DNA from: CAZYMF01 sp964648215
Lineage (GTDB): Bacteria > Desulfobacterota > Binatia > HRBIN30 > JACQVA1
Length of the DNA stretch: 26,262 nt
NCBI GenBank assembly: GCA_964648215.1
Contig: CAZYMF010000051.1
Span: forward strand, 1-26,262
Direction of reading: 5' to 3'
Position numbers and translations under genes: made by a program. This document shows, in pieces, positions 17,928 to 24,743 of the stretch (positions within the stretch are counted from its first letter, which is position 1; each line of letters begins with the position of its first letter). The notes beneath the pieces are model-generated. The model was not told the DNA's origin. It searched no databases and saw only the letters and a program-made list of their open reading frames with translations.

Positions 17928-18305
17928 ATGGGGGTGAAGGTGCCGCCGATTCCGACGCACATCCGGCGGCTTGGCAAACACGGCGTGCAGATCTTGTGGA
18001 GCGACGGCCATCGCTCCGAGTACACGAACCACCACTTACGCCGCCATTGCCCGTGTGCCACCTGCCGGCAGCGCCCGAGCCGAGCCCTGCCGGTGATCGG
18101 CGCCGGCACCGAAGAGCTCTATCCGGCCCGGCTGAGCGTGGTCGGCCGATACGCCATCAGCATTCAATGGACCGACGGGCACGACACCGGAATCTATAGC
18201 TATCGCACGCTGCGCGAGATCTGTCCCTGCGAGCGCTGCGTGCCGCCGCCGGGTGCGGGCCCCGAAGGTCGCGCCGAGGCGGCGGCAAAGGTAACCGTTC
18301 CATGA
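17928..18305 (+). CDS. DUF971 protein, partner of the Mrp Fe-S carrier
   Basis: This 125-residue protein has the DUF971 pattern: HIRRLGKHGVQILWSDGHRS, a CPCATC cluster, VGRYAISIQWTDGHDTGIYS and a second cysteine cluster CPCERC. DUF971 is found fused to the C terminus of the Mrp-type Fe-S scaffold HCF101 in plants, and as a stand-alone gene in bacteria. Here it is immediately upstream of an Mrp gene and overlaps it by ATGA, so translation is coupled. The six cysteines in two CxCxxC groups suggest metal or Fe-S binding (inference). The open frame extends upstream to 17730 but that part overlaps the divergent gene's start and its promoter. A GTG two codons later is an alternative start. Confidence 0.85.
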   Translation: MGVKVPPIPTHIRRLGKHGVQILWSDGHRSEYTNHHLRRHCPCATCRQRPSRALPVIGAGTEELYPARLSVVGRYAISIQWTDGHDTGIYSYRTLREICPCERCVPPPGAGPEGRAEAAAKVTVP

Positions 18306-19372
18306 GCACGATCGAGGAAATTCGCGAGCGTTTGACCGAAGTTCGTCCCGCCGGGCTCGACGGGGACATCGTCTCGCTCGGTATGGTGCAGGGCGTCGAC
18401 GCACAGGACGGCGCGGTGACGGTTCACCTGGCGCCGCGGGCGCTGGCCGAGCCGATCTTGCAGGCCACCATCGCCGAGATCCGGCGCGGCGTCGGCGCGC
18501 TGCCCGGAATCCGCTCCGTCGACGTGCGCCTGCAAGCGCCGCCGCCGCAGCAGAACCCGTTCGGCGAGCTGGGTCCCATCCCGGGCGTGCGTGACATCAT
18601 CGCCGTGTCGAGCACCAAGGGCGGCGTCGGCAAGTCGACCGTGGCCGTGAATCTGGCCTTGGCGATGCAACAATCGGGTCGGACGGTCGGTGTGCTCGAC
18701 TCGGACGTCTACGGGCCCAGCCTGCCGCTGCTGCTGGGCATCTCGGAGCGCCCGCGCATGGGCGAGGACAAGCGCGTCTCCCCGATCGAAAAGCACGGTC
18801 TGCGCGTGATGTCGCTGGGCTTCTTCCTCGACGACAGCTCCCCGGTCATCTGGCGCGGACCGATGGTGATGGGGCTGGTGCGGCAGTTTCTCAAGGACGT
18901 GGCCTGGGGAGACCTCGACGTCCTGATCGTGGACATGCCGCCGGGAACCGGCGACGCGCAGCTGACGCTGGTGCAGCAGGTCCCGCTCCGCGGCGGCGTG
19001 GTCGTCACCACGCCCCAGGATGTGGCGCTGCTGGACGTGCAGCGCGGCATCGCGATGTTCCAGCAGGTCAACACGCCGGTGCTCGGGGTGGTGGAGAACA
19101 TGAGCTACTATCTGTGCCCGAAGTGCGGCCGTCACGATGACATCTTCGGGAGCGGCGGCGGCCAGCGGATCGCCGAGCGTTTCGGGGTGCCGCTGCTGGC
19201 GGCCATCCCCTTGATCCCGGCGATCCGCGAAGGGGGCGACGCCGGCAGGCCCATCGTCGTCGAGCAACCGAGCAGCCCGGCGGCGGCGATTTTCCGCGAC
19301 CTCGCCGGCCGCGTGCTCGAGGCCGTGGAGGCCGAACGCGTGGAGTCTGCCGCCCCGCGCATCGTCGGCTGA
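18302..19372 (+). CDS. mrp: Mrp/Nbp35-family P-loop Fe-S cluster carrier ATPase
   Basis: The 356-residue protein has an N-terminal DUF59/MIP18-like domain (about residues 3-80). A ParA/MinD-type P-loop follows, with the deviant Walker A motif SSTKGGVGKST (K106 and K111), LDSDVYGPSLPLLLG (A' region) and VDMPPGTGDAQLT. The CxxC pair C272-P-K-C275 is the residue pair that bridges the labile [4Fe-4S] cluster in dimers of this family. It should carry and insert Fe-S clusters in the cytoplasm. The DUF971 gene is directly upstream and a 2[4Fe-4S] ferredoxin follows 90 bp downstream, a plausible client or electron donor. Confidence 0.95.
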   Translation: MSTIEEIRERLTEVRPAGLDGDIVSLGMVQGVDAQDGAVTVHLAPRALAEPILQATIAEIRRGVGALPGIRSVDVRLQAPPPQQNPFGELGPIPGVRDIIAVSSTKGGVGKSTVAVNLALAMQQSGRTVGVLDSDVYGPSLPLLLGISERPRMGEDKRVSPIEKHGLRVMSLGFFLDDSSPVIWRGPMVMGLVRQFLKDVAWGDLDVLIVDMPPGTGDAQLTLVQQVPLRGGVVVTTPQDVALLDVQRGIAMFQQVNTPVLGVVENMSYYLCPKCGRHDDIFGSGGGQRIAERFGVPLLAAIPLIPAIREGGDAGRPIVVEQPSSPAAAIFRDLAGRVLEAVEAERVESAAPRIVG

Positions 19373-19401
19373 TTTTGGTTTCAATCCGTGCGCCGTCTTT
19401 C

Positions 19402-19430
19402 TTGAGTGCCCGGAACCCGTGTGGTAGGAA
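19402..19430 (+). promoter_or_regulatory. Weak candidate promoter for the ferredoxin gene
   Basis: TTGAGT (19402-19407) and TAGGAA (19425-19430) are separated by 17 bp in the 90-bp gap between mrp and the ferredoxin gene. The matches are modest, so read-through from mrp is equally possible. Confidence 0.3.
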
Positions 19431-19462
19431 GTTACGAATTTGACTTGGCGGAGGCCAACTGA

Positions 19463-19798
19463 ATGTCGACCGTAATCACAGAAGAATGCATCAACTGCGG
19501 CGCCTGCGAGCCGGAGTGTCCGAATACCGCCATCTATGAGGGCGGCGCGTCCTGGGAGCTCAACGGCGAGACCCACGATGCGATCAAGGACGACATCTAT
19601 TACATCGCGCCGCAGAAGTGCACCGAGTGCGTCGGCTTCTTCGACCAGGAGCAGTGCGCCGCGGTTTGTCCCGTCGACTGCTGCATCCCCGATCCCGAGA
19701 TTCCGGAGACCGAAGAGGTCTTGCTCGCGCGCGCCAGGGAGCTGCACCCCGACAAGACCATCGGCGACGATTTCCCCTCGCGGTTCCGCAAGGCGTAG
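19463..19798 (+). CDS. 2[4Fe-4S] ferredoxin (YfhL/Allochromatium type)
   Basis: This 111-residue small electron carrier has first-cluster cysteines C9, C12, C15 and C19 in CINCGACEPECP. The second set is C53-x2-C56-x8-C65-x3-C69. The 8-residue insertion in the second motif and the C-terminal extension are marks of the Alvin-type ferredoxins, which have very low-potential clusters. GGAGG sits 8 nt before the ATG. It follows the mrp gene, whose product could load it with clusters. The Asp/Glu-rich sequence and moderate length agree with a soluble cytoplasmic protein. Confidence 0.93.
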   Translation: MSTVITEECINCGACEPECPNTAIYEGGASWELNGETHDAIKDDIYYIAPQKCTECVGFFDQEQCAAVCPVDCCIPDPEIPETEEVLLARARELHPDKTIGDDFPSRFRKA

Positions 19799-19846
19799 CG
19801 GGCCGGGCCCCGGCTCTCGCTGCCCGGCGGCCGGTTTGCCCCCGAT

Positions 19847-20641
19847 ATGGATGCGCTGGTTGCGGACTGGCATGCGATCTTCGCCGCCCTGTTGCTGGTC
19901 CTGATCCTCGGCAGCGCGCTGAGCAGTCTCTTCTGGTTCCTCCGCCGGCATCCCGACACCAGTGGCGCCGGCGGATCTCTGTTGCTGGGCTCCTCGATTC
20001 GGGCCTGGCATTTCGAGAACCTGCAACCGTTCGAGAACGCTTTCGTCGGCTGGGGCGTCCAGCCGGCCTGGCTGTCGTGGTCGCAGCTCGCCGTCGGCGT
20101 TCTGGTCGGCATCACCTACAGCCAAGGCCTGATCTTCGACAGCGGCTTCCTGCTCGTCTTTGCCGGGACGCTCGACATCCTCGACGGCCGCGTGGCCCGG
20201 CGCACCGGCTCCGGCAGCCTGCGGGGAGCCTTTCTCGACTCGATCATCGATCGCTACGCCGACGCGATCGCCTACCTCGGCATCGCCGTCTATTTCCGCA
20301 ACTCCTGGGTGCTGTGGGCGGCTCTGTGGGCTCTCGTCGGCGGGGTCATGACGAGCTACGCCCGTGCCCGCGCCGAGGGCCTGGGAGCCAGCTGCCACGT
20401 CGGTCTGCTGCAGCGCCCCGAGCGCTACGTTCTGCTCGGCCTCGGCTCGATCTTCAGCTCGTTGGTCGAGCACATGGTCGGGCATCCGGCGGGCTGGCAG
20501 CCCAACGTTCTATTGGTCGTCGTGGTGTCGTTGCTGGCCGTGCTCTCCAACGTCACCGCGGCGCACCGCGTCGTTCACGTCATGCGCCAGCTCGACGGTC
20601 CGCCGCCGGCGGACCGGTCCACCGGGCGCTCCCATGGGTGA
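19847..20641 (+). CDS. CDP-alcohol phosphatidyltransferase family membrane enzyme
   Basis: This 264-residue integral membrane protein carries the complete CDP-alcohol phosphotransferase signature D110-x2-D113-G-x2-A117-R118-x8-G127-x3-D131-x3-D135. The four aspartates bind the metal ions and CDP-linked donor. About six helices surround it. It would transfer a phosphatidyl or similar group from a CDP-lipid to an alcohol acceptor. The acceptor (inositol, glycerol phosphate, serine or other) is not clear, and the long N-terminal extension with a first helix (residues 8-32) differs from the shortest family members. The next gene starts inside its last codons (ATG at 20634), so expression is coupled. 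Confidence 0.92.
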   Translation: MDALVADWHAIFAALLLVLILGSALSSLFWFLRRHPDTSGAGGSLLLGSSIRAWHFENLQPFENAFVGWGVQPAWLSWSQLAVGVLVGITYSQGLIFDSGFLLVFAGTLDILDGRVARRTGSGSLRGAFLDSIIDRYADAIAYLGIAVYFRNSWVLWAALWALVGGVMTSYARARAEGLGASCHVGLLQRPERYVLLGLGSIFSSLVEHMVGHPAGWQPNVLLVVVVSLLAVLSNVTAAHRVVHVMRQLDGPPPADRSTGRSHG

Positions 20642-20813
20642 GCTCGATGGCCGGGGCCGGCGGGTGGCCGGCTTCTTCGTCTTCATGCTCGGCGCCGGTC
20701 TGGTGTTAGAAAGCCCGGCACTGTGGTACGGAGTGGGAATCATGGTCGTCGGTGCCGCGTGCTTTGCCTGGGGGATGGTCACCCGGGGTAACCCGCCGGG
20801 GGAAGCACCGTGA
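20634..20813 (+). CDS. Small two-helix membrane protein
   Basis: This 59-residue product starts MGELDGRGRRVAGFFVF. It has two predicted membrane helices, about residues 11-25 and 31-49, and an Arg-rich N-terminal tail (R7, R9, R10). It overlaps the phosphatidyltransferase gene by 8 bp (ATGGGTGA) and its own TGA overlaps the next start (GTGA). Such double coupling argues that it is translated and made in step with its neighbours. No family is recognised. It may be an accessory or stabilising subunit of the adjacent lipid enzymes, but that is inference. Confidence 0.7.
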   Translation: MGELDGRGRRVAGFFVFMLGAGLVLESPALWYGVGIMVVGAACFAWGMVTRGNPPGEAP

Positions 20814-21808
20814 GTCGCACGCTGCGCATCGTCCTCAGCATCGCCCTGTCCCTGGTCTTCCTCGGTTTCGCCGTCTACAACGTCAAGTGGGACGAGGTGC
20901 TGCGGGCGCTGGCCGGCGCGCACTACCTGTACGTGCTGCCGATGTTGCCGCTGACCGCCTGGACTCTCTACATTCGCGCCCAGCGCTGGCGCATCCTGCT
21001 GCGTCCCGTGGGCGTGCCGCCGATGCGGACGCTGGTGGCGGCCACCAACATCGGCTTCATGGCCAACATGGTGCTGCCCCTGCGGATCGGCGAGGTGATT
21101 CGCCCGGTGCTCGTCAGCCGGCGCGAGCGCATGCCGCTGAGCGGGCTGCTGGCGACCATTCTGCTCGAGCGCATCTTCGACATGTTCACGATCCTGTTCC
21201 TGTTCGGAGTCGCCGCGGTGCTGGTGCCGGTGTCCGCGCAGGTGCGCGAGTGGGGCTACCGGCTGACGGCGTTGGCCCTGGCCGTCGGCGGCGTGGTGGG
21301 GCTGATTCGCTGGCAGGAGACCCTGATGCTGGGGCTGGCCCACAGAGTGTTCGGGCTGCTGCCGTCCAAGCTGCGCGAGCCAGCCGAGCACTTCCTGGTG
21401 GGGTTCATCAAGGCCCTCGAGGTGCTGGACAGCCCGGCGACGTTCCTGCTCGTTTTCGCCTGGTCGCTCTACCTGTGGGCGGCGATCGGCTCGCTGTGGG
21501 CGCTGGGCATCCTGGCCTTCGACCTGCCGGTGTCTCTGGTCGTGGGGGCGACCGCCATCACCGTGATCGTCGCCATCGCCGTGTCGGTGCCCTCCGCTCC
21601 CGGGTTCATCGGGGCGTTGCAGCTCGGCTGCGTGCTGGCGCTGGGCATCTTCGGGATCTCCGAGAGCCAGGCGATCGCCTACTCGATCGTCTGCCACATC
21701 AGCCAGTTCACCGGCACGGTCGGCGCCGGCGTGTACTCGCTGTGGCGCGAGAACATGTCGCTGAGCCAGGTCGAAGAGGTGGCGGAGGCCGAAGGTGCGA
21801 CGGCTTGA
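20810..21808 (+). CDS. Flippase-like / lysylphosphatidylglycerol synthase TM-domain protein (UPF0104)
   Basis: This 332-residue protein has about eight transmembrane helices. Family motifs are N86-M-V-L-P90-L-R92-I-G94-E95 in an early loop and LLERIFDM (E120, R121, D124) at the end of a helix. The third is the C-terminal SAPGFIGALQLGCVLAL region. This is the membrane half of MprF/AglD/YbhN-like proteins, without the synthase domain; relatives move or protect lipids or polyprenyl-linked sugars. The GTG start overlaps the preceding stop by GTGA. Acting with the phosphatidyltransferase two genes upstream on a lipid product is a reasonable guess only. Confidence 0.88.
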   Translation: MSRTLRIVLSIALSLVFLGFAVYNVKWDEVLRALAGAHYLYVLPMLPLTAWTLYIRAQRWRILLRPVGVPPMRTLVAATNIGFMANMVLPLRIGEVIRPVLVSRRERMPLSGLLATILLERIFDMFTILFLFGVAAVLVPVSAQVREWGYRLTALALAVGGVVGLIRWQETLMLGLAHRVFGLLPSKLREPAEHFLVGFIKALEVLDSPATFLLVFAWSLYLWAAIGSLWALGILAFDLPVSLVVGATAITVIVAIAVSVPSAPGFIGALQLGCVLALGIFGISESQAIAYSIVCHISQFTGTVGAGVYSLWRENMSLSQVEEVAEAEGATA

Positions 21809-23009
21809 AGGTCGCAACGTTCTCCTGGGAGTCACCGGCGGTATCGCCGCCTACAAGGCCGCCGAGATCGTTCGCCTGCTGACCAAGGCGCGGGCCACCG
21901 TGCGCGTCGCCATGACGCGAAACGCCTGCGAGTTCATCACCCCGCTCACCTTGCAGACGCTGTCGGGCCATCCGGTCGCGACGAACACCTTCGATCTCAC
22001 GCAGGAGTCGCAGATCGGCCACATCCGGCTCGCCGATACGGCCGACGTCGTGCTGGTCGCGCCGGCCACCGCCAACGTGATCGGCAAGCTCGCCCACGGC
22101 ATCGCCGACGATCTCCTCACCACCGTGCTGCTGGCCACGCGCGCCCCGGTGCTGGTGGCGCCGGCGATGAACGTGCACATGTACGAGAACCCGGCGGTGC
22201 GCGAAAATCTGCAGCGACTGGCGCAGCGCGGCTACCGCATCGTCGAGCCCGGCGCGGGCTTTCTCGCCTGCGGCTACGAGGGGCCGGGGCGGCTGGCCGA
22301 CCCCGAGGTGATCTTCGCCGAGGTGGCCCGCGCCGTGACCCCGGCCGACCTCGCCGGCCAGCGCGTGCTGGTCACCGCCGGTCCCAACCGCGAGCCGCTC
22401 GACCCGGTGCGCTTCGTCTCCAACCGCTCCACCGGCAAGATGGGCTTTGCCCTGGCGGCGGCGGCCTGGCGCCGCGGCGCCGAGGTCGCGCTGGTGGCGG
22501 GCCCCACCGGTCTGCCGACGCCGCACGGCGTCCGTCGCCTCGACGTGGAGACGGCGCAGGAGATGCACCGCGCCGTCGCCGGCGAGTTCGAGCAGGCGAC
22601 GATCCTGCTCATGGCGGCGGCCGTGGCCGACTACCGGCCCGCCCGGGTGGCGCCGGAGAAGATCAAGAAGACCGGCGCTCCGGTGACGCTCGAGCTCGTC
22701 CGCACGGTCGACATCCTCGGCGAGCTCGCGCCGCGCAAGGGAAACCGGATCGTCGTCGGGTTCGCGGCGGAGACCGAGACGGTGCTGGCCAACGCGCAGC
22801 GCAAGCTGCGCGAGAAGAACCTCGACTTCATCGTTGCCAACGACGTGTCGCGCGCCGACGCGGGCTTCGGCGTCGACACCAACGCGGTCACCGTGATCGA
22901 TGCGCGCAGCGCGGACGCCGCGCCGGCGGAGTCGCCGCTGCTGCCCAAGGACGAGGTCGCCGACTACGTTCTCGACCGCATCGCGGCCCGATTGCCGCGC
23001 GCGGACTAG
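21795..23009 (+). CDS. coaBC: Bifunctional phosphopantothenoylcysteine decarboxylase / phosphopantothenate-cysteine ligase
   Basis: The 404-residue fused enzyme makes 4'-phosphopantetheine for coenzyme A. The N-terminal flavin-dependent CoaC half has LLGVTGGIAAYKAAE, the catalytic His76 (IGHIRLADTAD), P123-A-M-N126 (substrate-binding clamp) and Cys159 (ACGYEGPGRLADP). These match E. coli Dfp H75, N125 and C158. The CoaB half begins near residue 190 with VLVTAGPNREPLDPVRFVSN and includes STGKMGFALA, AAVADYRP and KIKK. The GTG start has GGAGG 6 nt upstream and overlaps the previous gene by 14 bp. Its stop codon overlaps the stop of the convergent gene (CTAG). Confidence 0.97.
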   Translation: MRRLEGRNVLLGVTGGIAAYKAAEIVRLLTKARATVRVAMTRNACEFITPLTLQTLSGHPVATNTFDLTQESQIGHIRLADTADVVLVAPATANVIGKLAHGIADDLLTTVLLATRAPVLVAPAMNVHMYENPAVRENLQRLAQRGYRIVEPGAGFLACGYEGPGRLADPEVIFAEVARAVTPADLAGQRVLVTAGPNREPLDPVRFVSNRSTGKMGFALAAAAWRRGAEVALVAGPTGLPTPHGVRRLDVETAQEMHRAVAGEFEQATILLMAAAVADYRPARVAPEKIKKTGAPVTLELVRTVDILGELAPRKGNRIVVGFAAETETVLANAQRKLREKNLDFIVANDVSRADAGFGVDTNAVTVIDARSADAAPAESPLLPKDEVADYVLDRIAARLPRAD

Positions 23010-23938
23010 GCGACGCCGCGGCGTGCGGTGGCACGCGACAGCGTGCGGTGTCGCTTGCGCAAGGAGCGAGTGAGCGGCAGCGGCTGCAGCGCCAGGGCTT
23101 CGACCTCGCGCTGCAGCGCGGCGGTCACCCGGCCGCGGCGCAACAGGGAGCGCAGCGTGCGGCGCAGCTTCATTGCCTCGGCGAGAGCCTGACGGCCGGT
23201 CGGATCCCCTGCCTGCGAGGGCGAATCTCGGCCCTCGCGCAGCACCGAGACGATGCTGTCGAGGCAGAGCCGGTTGTACACCGGAACCACCTCCGGGGGC
23301 AGCAGGAAGCGCGAGCGGGCATCGACGGCCAGCATCACCCGGTGCCACTGCTCGAAGCCCTGCCAGGCCAGCACCGATTGAAAGATCCGCCGGTTGGTGC
23401 GGAACGAGAACAGGGTGCGCTCGATCGCTCGCTCCACCAAGGCGTCGCACTCGGAAAAGCGCCGGCGGCGCAGATCCTGCGCCAGCTCCCGCAACGCCGC
23501 GTCCTGCAGCGAGTCGAAGCGCGCTTCCCAGTAGACGTGGCGCAGCGTGCGCGTGGGGTAGCTGACGACGAGCTGCGTCGGCACGTAGTGGTTGTGGGAG
23601 TAGACGTCCGCCGCCAGGTGCGAGAGGTAGCCGTAGGCGAACGCGCGCTCGGCGTCGGTGGCGGCGATCTCCCAGACCTGCCAGCCCGCATCCCACGAAT
23701 GACAATGGGCGGCCATCGCCCGCGTGTACTTCTTCGCCTGCGTGAGGTCGGCTCCGATGCAGCCGTAGAGATACTCGACGGGGTGGCGCGACAGTAAATC
23801 TTGAAGCGCCGCAGTGACGATGTTAAGGTTCTCCAGCACCGCCGACCCGTGTGCCAAGTGCGTAATCGGCCCCCACGCCAGCGCCTCCGAAGGCGCGAGC
23901 AATACAGCGAGAGTCGCCGCGAGCAACAGCAGCACCAT
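23006..23938 (-). CDS. Secreted zinc-dependent phospholipase C-like protein
   Basis: This 310-residue protein has a short signal peptide ending SEALA, so cleavage leaves Trp22 as N terminus (WGPITH). Trp as residue 1 is the zinc ligand in Bacillus-type phospholipase C. Further likely ligands are H27, D64 (CIGADLTQ), H78/H80 (MAAHCHSW), H107, D111 and H115 (GYLSHLAADVYSHNHY). The C-terminal part (residues about 170-310) is Arg/Leu-rich and unknown. No Shine-Dalgarno sequence is seen, and the start codon overlaps a plus-strand ATG of the divergent gene. The substrate could be a phospholipid; the family also includes proteins not shown to be lipases. Confidence 0.8.
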   Translation of the reverse strand: MVLLLLAATLAVLLAPSEALAWGPITHLAHGSAVLENLNIVTAALQDLLSRHPVEYLYGCIGADLTQAKKYTRAMAAHCHSWDAGWQVWEIAATDAERAFAYGYLSHLAADVYSHNHYVPTQLVVSYPTRTLRHVYWEARFDSLQDAALRELAQDLRRRRFSECDALVERAIERTLFSFRTNRRIFQSVLAWQGFEQWHRVMLAVDARSRFLLPPEVVPVYNRLCLDSIVSVLREGRDSPSQAGDPTGRQALAEAMKLRRTLRSLLRRGRVTAALQREVEALALQPLPLTRSLRKRHRTLSRATARRGVA

Positions 23939-23954
23939 GACGCGTGATGGTACT

Positions 23955-24743
23955 ATGCCCAGCGAGACCCCTCAAGACGAATTGTTGGCGCTGCTGGCGA
24001 GCGTGCGCGCCACGGTCGAGCATCTGCGGGGGAGCGGCGTGAGCGGCTTCCCGCGCGGGCTCCGATCATCCCGTGTGCCGGACGAAGACCGCGACCGGCC
24101 GGTCGCCAACCTCCCGAGCCCGAAGCAAGCGGCGGCCGCCCCCGCGCCGGCGGGAGATCTGTTCGCCGACGGCGAGCGGCGCGGGGCGAACACGCTGGAG
24201 GACGTGCGCGCCGTGATCGGCGACTGCCAGCGTTGCAAGCTCTGTCGCGGCCGGACGCACATCGTCTTCGGGGTCGGCAACCCCGCCGCCGCGCTGATGT
24301 TCGTCGGCGAGGGCCCCGGCCGCGACGAGGACCTGAAAGCCGAGCCCTTCGTCGGCCGCGCCGGCCAGCTGCTCACCGAGATCATCACCAAGGGAATGAA
24401 GCTGCGCCGCGAGGACGTCTACATCGCCAACGTCGTCAAGTGTCGCCCGCCCGAGAACCGCAACCCCGAGCCGGACGAGATCGCCGCGTGCGAGCCGTTC
24501 CTGATTCGCCAGATCGAAGTCATCCAGCCCCGCGTGCTCGTGGCCCTGGGCAAGTTCGCCGCGCAGACGCTGTTGCGCGACAAGACACCGATCTCGCGCC
24601 TGCGCGGGCGGTGGTTCGACTACCACGGGATCAAGCTGATGCCGACCCTGCACCCGGCGTACCTGCTGCGCAACCCGGCCGACAAGAAGCTGGTCTGGGC
24701 CGACGTCAAGATGGTGATGCAGGAGCTCGGGTTGCGGCCATGA
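23955..24743 (+). CDS. Family 4 uracil-DNA glycosylase with [4Fe-4S] cluster
   Basis: This 262-residue base-excision enzyme removes uracil from DNA. The Fe-S ligands are C94 and C97 (QRCKLC), C163 (NVVKCRPP) and C179 (IAACEPF). Their spacing (66 and 16) equals that of the Thermus enzyme. Motif A is GEGPGRDED (residues 118-126), and the C-terminal motif HPAYLLRNP starts at H233. An extra Cys91 precedes the first ligand. The first 85 residues are a Pro/Ala-rich extension, longer than in compact members. The start is uncertain: ATG 23955 is chosen; ATG 23937 is in frame and overlaps the start of the divergent gene. The NfeD gene follows with an ATGA overlap. Confidence 0.93.
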   Translation: MPSETPQDELLALLASVRATVEHLRGSGVSGFPRGLRSSRVPDEDRDRPVANLPSPKQAAAAPAPAGDLFADGERRGANTLEDVRAVIGDCQRCKLCRGRTHIVFGVGNPAAALMFVGEGPGRDEDLKAEPFVGRAGQLLTEIITKGMKLRREDVYIANVVKCRPPENRNPEPDEIAACEPFLIRQIEVIQPRVLVALGKFAAQTLLRDKTPISRLRGRWFDYHGIKLMPTLHPAYLLRNPADKKLVWADVKMVMQELGLRP

